From Rugosibacter sp. (GTDB lineage Bacteria; Pseudomonadota; Gammaproteobacteria; Burkholderiales; Rhodocyclaceae): DNA of 64,000 nt. This document shows, piece after piece, positions 54,250 through 62,882 of this stretch (position 1 is its first letter; the number at the start of each line of letters is the position of its first letter). The notes under the pieces are model-generated. The model did no database searches. It worked only from the letters and a program-made list of their open reading frames with translations, and was not told the origin of the DNA. The DNA lies in the NCBI GenBank assembly GCA_004322535.1, contig SCUZ01000016.1, positions 1-64,000 on the forward strand. Reading direction: 5' to 3'. A program made the translations under genes and the position numbers.

Positions 54250-55125
54250 TCAAGTGGCTTTATCTAAGAGCACCGCAAGCCGTTGCTGGGTTTTTGGCGA
54301 CATGGCATCCCAAGGGGTAATCAGAGCACTTGCTAATGCGTTGTGCGCGATGGACGACGGACGTTCCAATCCAAGAATCCGGATAGCGGCAGCAGCAATT
54401 TTTTGTGCCTGCTCAGCGTTTTTCATTAGATTGGCCATCGCCATGTCTGCTGTCACGTCATCTTCTCGTGGATGCCAGCAGTCGTAGTCAGTCACCATGG
54501 CCAGCGTGGCGTAGGCGATCTGGGCTTCTCTGGCCAGTTTGGCTTCCGGCATATTGGTCATGCCGATAACGCTGGCGCGCATGCTGCGGTACCACTGAGA
54601 TTCAGCCAAGGTTGAAAATTGTGGGCCTTCAATGCAAACGTAACTGCCGCCCCGGTACAAATTGATCTGCTCGTCCTGCCTGGTTTTGCCCATAGCGCGT
54701 CCCAGAACGTCGGCCAGGTTCAGGCAGATGGGTTGTGCCATGGAAACATGAGCGACCGCACCATCGCCAAAGAAACTGCTGTCGCGCCGATGGGTCAAGT
54801 CAATGAACTGGGTGGGCAACACCATGTCGAGCGGTTTAATGTCTTCCCGCAACGAGCCAACGGCGGACATGGAAATGAGATAGCGCACACCCATTTGTTT
54901 CATGGCGTGGATATTGGCACGGTAAGGTACCTCCGATGGAATCAACCGATGTCCACGTCCATGGCGAGCCAGAAAGGCCACCGGAACATCATGGACAAGT
55001 CCCCTGACGATGGCGTCGGAAGGTTTTCCGTAGGGAGTATCCAATAGGTGTTCCGTCGGCTGCCGGAGTGCCTCCATTTGATAGAGGCCACTACCGCCGA
55101 TAATGCCAATAAGCGCTTTTTGCAT
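54250..55125 (-). CDS. 5'-methylthioadenosine/methylthioinosine phosphorylase-type protein
   Basis: 291 residues. The purine nucleoside phosphorylase family-2 motifs are IGIIGGSGLYQMEAL and VAFLARHGRGHRLIPSEVPY, with RYLISMSAVGSLREDIKPLD and CIEGPQFSTLAESQWYRS. It cleaves MTA or MTI in methionine salvage; the exact base cannot be read by eye. It converges with the mer-linked run. Confidence 0.88.
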   Translation of the reverse strand: MQKALIGIIGGSGLYQMEALRQPTEHLLDTPYGKPSDAIVRGLVHDVPVAFLARHGRGHRLIPSEVPYRANIHAMKQMGVRYLISMSAVGSLREDIKPLDMVLPTQFIDLTHRRDSSFFGDGAVAHVSMAQPICLNLADVLGRAMGKTRQDEQINLYRGGSYVCIEGPQFSTLAESQWYRSMRASVIGMTNMPEAKLAREAQIAYATLAMVTDYDCWHPREDDVTADMAMANLMKNAEQAQKIAAAAIRILGLERPSSIAHNALASALITPWDAMSPKTQQRLAVLLDKAT

Positions 55126-55373
55126 GGATGCACTTCCATGAATTGATATTTCCTATGGTCGCATCAACTGGCTGACTTCTTACAGCGCATTGGTTGTTCA
55201 AAGTGTAATAACACACCTTGTTGCTGCGACTGAGCTTTAGTGATAACCCTACAGAAAAGACGCCCCAATGACACTTGAAAAGTCAGAAACCTTTCTTATT
55301 ATCAGCAAAGACGATTGCCGAAATGCGAGGCGCCGCGAGCGCTTCGCAGCATTTTTTCTGGATAGATGAACCA

Positions 55374-56486
55374 ATGAAACGCTTGGTTTTGGTTGGCGGT
55401 GGGCATGCCCATCTTTCAGTACTCAGTGCCTTGGCGCGTGAAAAACCAACCGATATGGAGGTGGTATTAGTAACCCCTTCAAGCCATCAAATTTATTCCG
55501 GCATGCTGCCGGGGTGGATTGCGGGGCATTACACGCGTGAGCAATGTCAGATTGATTTACGTCCCTTGGTGCAGGCAGCGAATGTTCGCATGGTGCTGAA
55601 TCATATTGTGGGCATGGATGCTGATCGATGCTGTGTGGCGTTATCGGATGGCCGCCATATTGAATATGACACCTTGTCTCTTGATGTGGGCAGCGAGATT
55701 GATATTTCCTGGCTTGAGATGACGGGCGAAAAACTCTTGCCGGCTAAACCGCTAGACCATTTTTTCAATGCCTGGCCAAAAATTCTGGCGGCGGCCAAAT
55801 CACACTACGGCTATCGGCTGGCTGTGGTTGGGGGTGGTGCTGCCGGAGTAGAAATTGCTTTGGCAGTGCGCTATGCCTTCACTCAAGCAGGGGTTGCTGG
55901 GCATGTGGATCTGGTGACTTCGGCGTCAGGGCTATTGCCCGGGCATGATTCAGGGGTAAAACACCGCGTCGCAGGCGCTTTGGCCAAGGCGCTGATTGCT
56001 GTGCATGGTCTTCGCGGAACCGGCGTGCCAGAAGGGGTGATGCTCTCGGATGCCTCCCTAATCCCAGCAGATTGCGTCATCGCAGCTACGGGTGCCCGTG
56101 CCCCTAGATGGTTGATGCTCTCCCATCTTATGCTGGATGAATATGGTTACATCGCTGTTGATAAGCGCCACCTTAGCCATTCCCATCCAAATGTTTTTGC
56201 TGCGGGTGATGTCTGCTCGCGACAAGATATTGCCATGGCGCGCTCAGGTGTCCATGCGGTACATGTCGGCCCTATGCTGGCGTCAAACTTGTTGGCGGTA
56301 GAGGCTGGGGAGCCGTTGAAGACTTACCAGCCGCGGCGCAGGTCACTATATCTGCTGGCCTGTGGGCCAAAGTATGCCATCGCATCCTGGGGTGGTTTCA
56401 GTGCTGGAGGCAGATGGGTGTGGCACTGGAAAAATTGGATCGACCGACGCTTTGTTGACCGATTTTCGAATCCCCAGCGGCTATAG
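55374..56486 (+). CDS. NDH-2-like FAD/NAD(P) oxidoreductase
   Basis: About 370 residues from the ATG at 55374 (a longer frame to 55275 starts with TTG and is less likely). The first FAD motif is LVLVGGGHAHLSVLSALARE and the second dinucleotide motif is LAVVGGGAAGVEIALAVRY, with FAAGDVCSRQD near the end. It resembles the oxidoreductase half of some SelD-linked proteins and type II NADH dehydrogenases. Its electron acceptor is not known. Confidence 0.8.
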   Translation: MKRLVLVGGGHAHLSVLSALAREKPTDMEVVLVTPSSHQIYSGMLPGWIAGHYTREQCQIDLRPLVQAANVRMVLNHIVGMDADRCCVALSDGRHIEYDTLSLDVGSEIDISWLEMTGEKLLPAKPLDHFFNAWPKILAAAKSHYGYRLAVVGGGAAGVEIALAVRYAFTQAGVAGHVDLVTSASGLLPGHDSGVKHRVAGALAKALIAVHGLRGTGVPEGVMLSDASLIPADCVIAATGARAPRWLMLSHLMLDEYGYIAVDKRHLSHSHPNVFAAGDVCSRQDIAMARSGVHAVHVGPMLASNLLAVEAGEPLKTYQPRRRSLYLLACGPKYAIASWGGFSAGGRWVWHWKNWIDRRFVDRFSNPQRL

Positions 56487-56520
56487 TGTAAAGATTCGTA
56501 TCGCCATCAAAAAATAGGAA

Positions 56521-56754
56521 ATGGGTTCATTTTTTCAGTTGCTACAACTTGCCTGTTCACCTCGTATCGCACTAAGCGCGCTACGTGTCTCGATAGTCGT
56601 CGGTACTGCGTTGAATCTGATCAACCAAGGCGACGTGATCTGGACTGAGAACCCTATCGACTGGTTTCGCCTGTGTCTTAATTATTTAACCCCATACTGT
56701 GTTGCCAGTTACAGTGCTGCGAAGAATGAAATCACCAGGAGAAACAATGAATAA
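56521..56754 (+). CDS. nrtS: NrtS-type small nitrate/nitrite transporter
   Basis: A 77-residue membrane protein with SPRIALSALRVSIVVGTALN and LINQGDVIWTENPIDWFRLCLNYLTPYCVASYSAAK. The pattern is that of the NrtS family proposed to support nitrate/nitrite transport in some bacteria. Its 3' end overlaps the start of the sigma factor gene by 8 bp, so they are probably co-transcribed. Confidence 0.7.
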   Translation: MGSFFQLLQLACSPRIALSALRVSIVVGTALNLINQGDVIWTENPIDWFRLCLNYLTPYCVASYSAAKNEITRRNNE

Positions 56755-57382
56755 AAAACTGTTGTCCAGCGTTCATGGGGAAGCAGCACCAGACAAGCAT
56801 CCCATACTTACAGACCCTGTATTTTTGACGGATTTAAGAAAGCAAATGCTCAAATTTGCCACTTTGCAATTATCAGACGGCCATTTGGCTGAAGACGCTG
56901 TGCAAGAAGCATTGATTGGTGCACTCAAGAATGCCAATTCTTTCGGCGGAAGAGCGGCGTTAAAAACTTGGGTTTTTGCTATTTTGAAAAATAAAATCGC
57001 TGATGTTTTGCGACAAAAACAGCGCATGGTAAATGTCGGTAGCCTGTTACGTGAAGATGCAGAGGATGAAGACTTTTCCGCACTGTTTGATCAAAAGCAA
57101 TTCTGGCATGCCGATGAGCGGCCTTCGGCATGGGCTAACCCTGAAGCGGCTTTGCATGAAGGGCAATTTTGGCATGTGTTTGAAGCTTGTTTAGACAATC
57201 TGCCTGAAAAACAAGGACGTGTATTCATGATGCGCGAATTTATCGAGCTTGATTCAAGCGAGATTTGCGTGGCGGTGGGGATTACCGTCAGCAACCTCAA
57301 TGTGATGTTGCATCGTGCACGCATACGCTTGCGCGAGTGCCTTGAAAATAAGTGGTTTTTGAATGAGGAGAGAGCATCGTGA
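56747..57382 (+). CDS. ECF-type RNA polymerase sigma factor
   Basis: 211 residues from the ATG at 56747 behind AGGAG. Region 2 has FATLQLSDGHLAEDAVQEAL and WVFAILKNKIADVLRQKQR; region 4 has LPEKQGRVFMMREFIELDSSEI and SNLNVMLHRARIRLRE. The zinc anti-sigma gene follows at 57379 with a GTGA overlap. Such pairs head bufferin-type clusters in other bacteria; control of the DUF2282 genes is inferred. Confidence 0.9.
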   Translation: MNKKLLSSVHGEAAPDKHPILTDPVFLTDLRKQMLKFATLQLSDGHLAEDAVQEALIGALKNANSFGGRAALKTWVFAILKNKIADVLRQKQRMVNVGSLLREDAEDEDFSALFDQKQFWHADERPSAWANPEAALHEGQFWHVFEACLDNLPEKQGRVFMMREFIELDSSEICVAVGITVSNLNVMLHRARIRLRECLENKWFLNEERAS

Positions 57383-57570
57383 ATTGCCGTGAAGCAACCC
57401 GCCTGATGTCAGAGCAACAAGAGCGAGAGCTTGTGCTGCGAGAGCGCCTGCCACTCAAGCTACATGTGATGATGTGCACCGGATGCCGTAATTTTGGCCA
57501 GCAAATGCATACGATCCGTCAGATCGCGCGCACCTATGCCAAGAATGAAGACAAGGACGGTTCGGCATAG
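57379..57570 (+). CDS. zf-HC2-type anti-sigma factor
   Basis: A 63-residue protein with a GTG start overlapping the sigma stop. It has the HxxxCxxC zinc motif HVMMCTGCRNFG and an N-terminal C residue in MNCREATRLMSE. It lacks a membrane segment, so is a short cytoplasmic anti-sigma of the sort paired with ECF factors in metal or redox response. Confidence 0.85.
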   Translation: MNCREATRLMSEQQERELVLRERLPLKLHVMMCTGCRNFGQQMHTIRQIARTYAKNEDKDGSA

Positions 57571-57705
57571 GAAGCATCAAGGAGGCCTCAACGATAAATG
57601 TCGGCGCTGGTGATACGGCGATGAAATGCAAAAAACGAATGTGCTGCTGATCATTTATTGCGGCTCAAAATAAATTTAGGCCTGAGATTAAAAAATCAAG
57701 GCGAA

Positions 57706-58470
57706 TCATGGTCGATCATGCCAGCGCAATGCGGTGTAATCAAAGTTTTCCGCAAGCGTAGGCTTGATGATCTGAAAGTACGGCGAAACATCGAAATCTC
57801 GTGGGGCGAACAGACTGTGATGGCGAACCCGTAAAATTTCTTCGATGCAATCAGGGCAATCAGCGCGGTTGGCGTTGCGGCTGTCAACAACGATAGGCAA
57901 AATAGGATAGCGAATCGACTGAAAGGCTTGAGCAATCAGCGTGGAGCAGATGGCACGCGTGGGATCGCCACTCCCCAGTGCGATCATGCGGCGTCGAAAC
58001 CTTACGGGTACAGGGGGTGTAGGTAGCAGATAACGTGCAAGATCGACTACGTTCCGAAGATCATATTGGTTTCCCAGGCGGGCGATGGCGAATGCGGTGA
58101 CCTTCTGGCAGTCTGCCTGACTCAGGTTAACTGGGTGGCAAATGCGGGTATGCAAATGAGCATATTCCTCAAGCCCCGCGCTGCGCACGCCGGCTACCAT
58201 GTCAACTTCAATGAAACAATGCCCTGCATTGCCATCTGTCTGTGGCAGGTGATTGCCCACAAACAACGCAGCATGCGACCAGGTTGATTGGGTCAGGTAT
58301 TTGATGGCGGTGCTGACACGGGTGTTGCCTTCAATCAATAGTACATCTCCCGGTTGCAGGCAGGTACGCAATCGATCGGAGTCGGTTGGTACGCCGGTGC
58401 TATTAATTTCGATTGTTTTGGTCAGGTAGCTTGCGAGTCGATTACCTAACCAGCCGAGCAGGGATGCCAT
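57706..58470 (-). CDS. YiiX/NlpC-P60-like permuted papain-fold hydrolase
   Basis: 254 residues. LQPGDVLLIEGNTRVSTAIK and QSTWSHAALFVG carry the catalytic His, and RAICSTLIAQAFQSI carries the Cys. The fold belongs to the YiiX/DUF830 group of NlpC/P60-like proteins. Activity might be amidase or lipid hydrolysis. It lies beside the bufferin-type genes in the same direction, but separated by a gap of 27 bp to the DoxX gene. Confidence 0.78.
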   Translation of the reverse strand: MASLLGWLGNRLASYLTKTIEINSTGVPTDSDRLRTCLQPGDVLLIEGNTRVSTAIKYLTQSTWSHAALFVGNHLPQTDGNAGHCFIEVDMVAGVRSAGLEEYAHLHTRICHPVNLSQADCQKVTAFAIARLGNQYDLRNVVDLARYLLPTPPVPVRFRRRMIALGSGDPTRAICSTLIAQAFQSIRYPILPIVVDSRNANRADCPDCIEEILRVRHHSLFAPRDFDVSPYFQIIKPTLAENFDYTALRWHDRP

Positions 58471-58497
58471 CGAGAATGCCTGCGCTATCTCACGTCA

Positions 58498-59004
58498 CTA
58501 CGATTGATAGCGACGGTTAATCCAGTGATCCAGTGATATTTGGCCAGGCCCCTTGGCGATCAACACCAACAACACAGTTGCCCAGACGCCGTGTGTCGGA
58601 TAAGCATCGGGATACACGAATAGCTGGATGGTCGTGGTCATGATGAGCAGTGCCAGCGCAGAAAAACGGGTTGCGAATCCCACGAGCAGCAGAATGGGGA
58701 AAAGATGTTCGGCGAAAGCGGCCATCGGCGCGGCAAGTTCTGGCGGGATGAGTGGCAATTTGTACTCGCTTGCAAATAACTCGACGGCTGAGTCCGATAA
58801 ATGTGGCCAGCCAAGTTGGAATTCGCCATTAATCAGGTCAATGGCTAATCCCTCAATTTTGGTTTGTCCTGACTTCCAGAATACGGCCGCAATTGAAAAT
58901 CGCCCCAAAAACAGGATGAGGGAATCCGGAATGTGACTAAGTATCACAATGAGTCGCCGTACTAGCGTGGCTACCGGTGACATGCTGCTGGTCGTGGTAT
59001 TCAT
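58498..59004 (-). CDS. DoxX family membrane protein
   Basis: 168 residues with four helices. DSLILFLGRFSIAAVFWKSG at the start and the PLIPPELAAPMAAFAEHLFP and ILLLVGFATRFSALALLIM segments are typical of DoxX. DoxX proteins accompany DUF692/DUF2282 genes in bufferin-type clusters. The 22-bp gap to the DUF2063 gene suggests one transcript. Confidence 0.9.
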   Translation of the reverse strand: MNTTTSSMSPVATLVRRLIVILSHIPDSLILFLGRFSIAAVFWKSGQTKIEGLAIDLINGEFQLGWPHLSDSAVELFASEYKLPLIPPELAAPMAAFAEHLFPILLLVGFATRFSALALLIMTTTIQLFVYPDAYPTHGVWATVLLVLIAKGPGQISLDHWINRRYQS

Positions 59005-59025
59005 GGTTACTTCCTCCGTTGTTTA

Positions 59026-59778
59026 TCAGTGTATTTTCATGGATGAAATGGCTTGCGTTTGGATCAGCAAGCCCAAAATGTCGGTAAGGTCGAAGTCAGC
59101 CGCAAGACTGGCTGCTTCATGTGCTGCCCCAAGACTTTTCCCCTGTAGCAGGAGGGCAATAAAGCTGCTGGCGCCATTCGTCAGGCGTATTACCTCGATA
59201 TCCAGCTGGGGGCGCAGGATTAATGCATTTTCGGGAACGTCAGGATCAACCGTTGAAATATCGGTGATGCCTTGATGCGCTGCCCAAAGCGATACCACGG
59301 CATAAGGCGAACATAAGATGCCCACCGAGGGTTGGAACTTAATCCGTAGTTCTGGTAGTTCATCAATCCGTGCTATTGATTGTGCTATTACATCGGCAGG
59401 TAACTCGATAGCATCCGCTGCGTGGTAGGCCTGCACCCGCAGCATTTCCAGCCGGGCGATATCGGCCAGGTAAGGCACCGATGCCGCTGGTGGAAATGTC
59501 TCGATAAAGGCTGGAAACGATTCGCCATAGAAAGCGAGTACCCGTGAGCGGGGAGGCTCTTGCCGCACAAATAGCCGCGCCATCGCGCGGAAGAACTCCT
59601 CTCCAACAAGTGCTTGTGTCACTGGATAAGTGTCTGCCAGCGCGTCGATCAGCGAGACGATGACATTGTTGCGATATACCGCAAAACGCGCCGCTGGATC
59701 GGAGCTATTCCAGGTAGTGAGTCCTGCGGGGGGTAGCAGCCCGGGGTCCAACAGCGCCTCGAAAAATTGTGCGTTCAT
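59026..59778 (-). CDS. DUF2063 protein (BufC-type)
   Basis: 250 residues starting [20 protein letters not shown]. The pattern [39 protein letters not shown] and [14 protein letters not shown] marks the DUF2063 N-terminal domain. This family is the partner of DUF692 enzymes and is thought to help deliver the substrate peptide. Its start overlaps the DUF692 stop by 4 bp. Confidence 0.92.
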   Translation of the reverse strand: MNAQFFEALLDPGLLPPAGLTTWNSSDPAARFAVYRNNVIVSLIDALADTYPVTQALVGEEFFRAMARLFVRQEPPRSRVLAFYGESFPAFIETFPPAASVPYLADIARLEMLRVQAYHAADAIELPADVIAQSIARIDELPELRIKFQPSVGILCSPYAVVSLWAAHQGITDISTVDPDVPENALILRPQLDIEVIRLTNGASSFIALLLQGKSLGAAHEAASLAADFDLTDILGLLIQTQAISSMKIH

Positions 59779-60698
59779 GCGGCGGTTTCCTGTGCGATTG
59801 GCACGGCCGAATCGGAGGTGCGTAACAGGTGCTCAGCCTGCTGAATTTCAGCTAACAGGACGTCGAAGGGTGGAATGTTGTTATCGCGTTCAATCAATGT
59901 CGCGACTGAGCCAACACAATCCAGCGCGTATTGGTAAAGTTGCCAGACCGCCTGCGCGACAGGCGAGCCGTGGCTGTCGATTAAAAGCGGATCGCCTGCG
60001 GCGTCGATATCTTCGGCAAACCCGGCTAGATGTATCTCGCCCACAGCGGCATGGGGTAATGCCCTTAAATAGGCGTAGGGGTCGCGATGGTGATTGATGC
60101 AGGAAACATAGATATTGTTGACGTCGAGCAGCAATCCGCAACCCGTGCGGCGTATCACCTCGCTGATGAAGTCGGTTTCTGCCATTGTGGAAGTGGCGAA
60201 CTCAACATAGGTTGCCGGGTTTTCCAGCAGCATCTGCCGTTTTAGGTGTGTCTGTACTTGGTCGATATGTTCGCAGACACGTTGCAAGGTGGGCTGGTCG
60301 TAGGATATGGGCAATAAGTCGTTTGCAAACACATGCCCATGACTAGACCAAGCTAAATGCTCCGAAAAAGATGCGGGTGCATAGCGATCAAGTAGCTTGT
60401 CCAACCGGTTGATGTGTGCAAGATCAAGCGGCGCTTCACCGCCGATGGATAGGCCCACACCATGAATCGAGAGTGGATAATGTTCGCGTATGCGGGTTAG
60501 ATAGTAGTGGAATGGGCCACCATCCACCATGTAATTTTCAGCATGAATCTCAAAAAAGCCCAGATCGGGCAAAGTTGAGAGGATTTCCTGGAAGTGTTCT
60601 GGTTTCAGCCCTAAACCTGCGCGCGAGGGCAGTTGGATTTTTAATGTAGGGGCGGAGGCGCCACGAAGTTGCGGCACAAGGGGGAGGGGTGTCGGCAT
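59775..60698 (-). CDS. DUF692 multinuclear iron oxidase (BufB-type)
   Basis: 307 residues. Metal-site stretches are [64 protein letters not shown] and [14 protein letters not shown], the His/Asp/Glu/Asn pattern of MNIO enzymes. Members install thiooxazole or related groups on Cys of small secreted peptides. The adjacent DUF2282 genes are the natural substrates. Confidence 0.92.
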   Translation of the reverse strand: MPTPLPLVPQLRGASAPTLKIQLPSRAGLGLKPEHFQEILSTLPDLGFFEIHAENYMVDGGPFHYYLTRIREHYPLSIHGVGLSIGGEAPLDLAHINRLDKLLDRYAPASFSEHLAWSSHGHVFANDLLPISYDQPTLQRVCEHIDQVQTHLKRQMLLENPATYVEFATSTMAETDFISEVIRRTGCGLLLDVNNIYVSCINHHRDPYAYLRALPHAAVGEIHLAGFAEDIDAAGDPLLIDSHGSPVAQAVWQLYQYALDCVGSVATLIERDNNIPPFDVLLAEIQQAEHLLRTSDSAVPIAQETAA

Positions 60699-60727
60699 CG
60701 TGGGCGCTCCGCTTGAAACGCTAGCGA

Positions 60728-61027
60728 TTAAGCCTGCTTTTCTTTGAACGCTTTGAGTTGGCCGTAACCAGTTGCAGAAGTCTTGGATTCAGTTTTCTCA
60801 CAAGTACCGGCAGGAACCATTGACCAAGCGTTACCTTGATAATCTACTTTCGATGTGCCTGCGCAAGTGGTGCCGGCGCCTGCTTTGCAATCATTCTTGC
60901 CTTTGAGGGCGACGCCATAGCATTTTTCCTTGCCGCCCATTTCAGCAGCGGCAGCTGTAGTTGATACGGTGGCGAAAGCCGCGCCCAATGCCATGGCGAG
61001 TGCAGCAGCGGTGATTTTTTTGTTCAT
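60728..61027 (-). CDS. DUF2282 peptide, bufferin-type precursor 1
   Basis: A 99-residue secreted protein. The signal peptide is [22 protein letters not shown]. The mature core holds four Cys: [30 protein letters not shown] and [13 protein letters not shown]. Bufferins are described as copper-binding ribosomal peptides modified by a DUF692 enzyme. The DUF692 gene lies 29 bp downstream. A short hairpin (ACCC-ttct-GGGT) lies between it and the start of the message. Confidence 0.92.
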   Translation of the reverse strand: MNKKITAAALAMALGAAFATVSTTAAAAEMGGKEKCYGVALKGKNDCKAGAGTTCAGTSKVDYQGNAWSMVPAGTCEKTESKTSATGYGQLKAFKEKQA

Positions 61028-61257
61028 GGTGAATCTCCTTTGCAGTTTGAGAACGGGATTACCCAGAAGGGTATTTTTATCTTAGCATCAGCCACAAAAG
61101 CCTCGATTTTGAGTGTTTTGACTATCCGCTGATACATAGACGCTGGATGATGCCGGTTTATTACATCGAGAGAGTAGTAAAGCGGCTATTTAGGAATAAC
61201 TCATTGTGTGGTAAGTAAAAATTGACATCCTAAAAACAAGTAAATTAATGCGGTCGG

Positions 61258-61560
61258 TCAGGATTTTTTTGTTTTAAATGCTTTAAGGCGGCCATAGCCG
61301 GTTGAAGATGTCTTGGATACAGTCTTTATACAAGTACCTTTGGGGACCAACGACCAAGCATTACTCTGATAATCACTTTTCGAGGTACCGGCACAAGTGG
61401 TGCCTGCACCCGCTTGACAGTCATTTTTACCTTTGAGAGCGACGCCGTAGCATTTCTCCTGGCTGCTATTGCTAGCAGCAATAGCAGCCGTTGGTGTAGC
61501 GGCAATAGTAAAAGCTGCACCTAATGCAAGCGCGAGTGAGGCGGCGGTATTTTTATGCAT
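61258..61560 (-). CDS. DUF2282 peptide, bufferin-type precursor 2
   Basis: A 100-residue paralog of the upstream gene with a similar signal peptide ([20 protein letters not shown]) and the same four Cys in identical spacing ([39 protein letters not shown]). The mature parts are about 80 per cent identical by eye. It sits 230 bp upstream of the first precursor. A GGAGCA-TGCTCC hairpin lies about 21 bp before the start. Confidence 0.92.
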   Translation of the reverse strand: MHKNTAASLALALGAAFTIAATPTAAIAASNSSQEKCYGVALKGKNDCQAGAGTTCAGTSKSDYQSNAWSLVPKGTCIKTVSKTSSTGYGRLKAFKTKKS

Positions 61561-61886
61561 GAAAATCTCCTCTATAGATTGGAGCAGGCTTGCTCCGATA
61601 GGTTCTTTCTGTTCTCTTACTCTTATAGCGACTGCAAAGCGAGCTAATCTCTTTGTTTTGACTGGTTGCTAATTACGTAGTCGCCAGAGCGGGTAGCCTT
61701 GTTACATCTGATAGGCTAAAAAATGAAGCCACCCCACAGCACGATTCAGTATGAATTTTGGTAAAGATTTGCCGCTGATTGTAATAACTGAAGGCTAGCT
61801 GCGACTTGTAGTTACAAGATGTCTCTTTGCAATTCGGCTTGTATTGAGAGGCTGCGATTTTATTATTGTAATTGTCGAGGACTATC
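61561..61886. other. 326-bp divergent control region of the precursor and arsS
   Basis: No gene is seen. On the minus strand it holds AGAGGAG before the precursor start and the inverted repeat GGAGCA-ggct-TGCTCC (61581-61596). On the plus strand it leads to the arsS start with GAGGAC upstream. The promoter or promoters lie here; no sigma-specific box was identified with confidence. Confidence 0.6.
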
Positions 61887-62882
61887 ATGCACGCCACGCT
61901 CCCCTTGCTTCAGACAACTGAATTTCCGGCCTTGCGCCGTCACCAACTGACGACGCTGCAAGTCAATCTGGGTTATCGCTGTAATCAGTCCTGCGTGCAT
62001 TGCCACGTTAATGCGGGTCCTAATCGTACTGAGATGATGGATGGCGAGACCTTGGCGCTGATTTCCGCGGTTCTCAAAGCGCAGGGCATCAGCGTGCTGG
62101 ATCTGACGGGAGGGGCACCAGAATTACACGAAGGATTCAGGTCACTGGTGCGTGAGGCAAGGTCTCTCGGGGTCAAGGTGATAGACCGCTGCAACCTGAC
62201 TATCCTGTTCGAGCCGGGTCAGGAGAAGCTGGCAGAATTTTTAGCAGGGCAGCAGGTCGAGATTGTTGCCTCACTGCCATGCTATTCGCTGGAAAACGTG
62301 GACAAGCAGCGCGGTAAAGGCGTGTTCGACAAGAGCATCACTGCGTTGCAAAAGCTTAATTCATTGGGCTATGGGCAGCAGGGCTCCGGGCTAACGCTCA
62401 ACCTCGTCTACAACCCTCAGGGTGCATCGTTGCCACCCAATCAGGCGGTACTGCAGGCCGACTACAAGCGTGAGTTGTTTGAGCACTTCGGTGTTGTGTT
62501 CAATGAGTTGTTCGCGCTGGCCAATATGCCTATTCAGCGGTTTGGCTCCACGTTGATTTCCAAGGGGCAGTTCAACGGTTACATGCGCTTGTTGAAAGAG
62601 AATTTTGCCGCCGCCAATCTCGCCAAAGTGATGTGCCGCAGCTTGGTCAGTGTGGATTGGCAAGGCTATCTCTATGACTGCGACTTCAATCAGCAGTTAG
62701 GATTAGCGTTACCTAATACGCGCATGGCAAAGGGCATGGGCATGGGGCGGCCTCATCTTCGCGGGTTGCTGACCACAGACTTAGCCGACTTGCCCATTCG
62801 TGTCGCTGATCATTGTTACGGGTGTACGGCAGGACAAGGCAGTAGTTGTGGTGGCTCGCTGGGTGAAGGCGCCTCAGCATGA
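61887..62882 (+). CDS. arsS: Arsenosugar-biosynthesis-type radical SAM protein ArsS
   Basis: 331 residues from the ATG at 61887 (an earlier ATG at 61872 is possible). The radical SAM motif is CNQSCVHCHVNAGP near residue 35. The C-terminal Cys set is HCYGCTAGQGSSCGG, typical of ArsS/DUF3641 enzymes, thought to work with methylated arsenic. No arsM or arsR is in the window. The stop overlaps the following gene (ATGA). Confidence 0.85.
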   Translation: MHATLPLLQTTEFPALRRHQLTTLQVNLGYRCNQSCVHCHVNAGPNRTEMMDGETLALISAVLKAQGISVLDLTGGAPELHEGFRSLVREARSLGVKVIDRCNLTILFEPGQEKLAEFLAGQQVEIVASLPCYSLENVDKQRGKGVFDKSITALQKLNSLGYGQQGSGLTLNLVYNPQGASLPPNQAVLQADYKRELFEHFGVVFNELFALANMPIQRFGSTLISKGQFNGYMRLLKENFAAANLAKVMCRSLVSVDWQGYLYDCDFNQQLGLALPNTRMAKGMGMGRPHLRGLLTTDLADLPIRVADHCYGCTAGQGSSCGGSLGEGASA

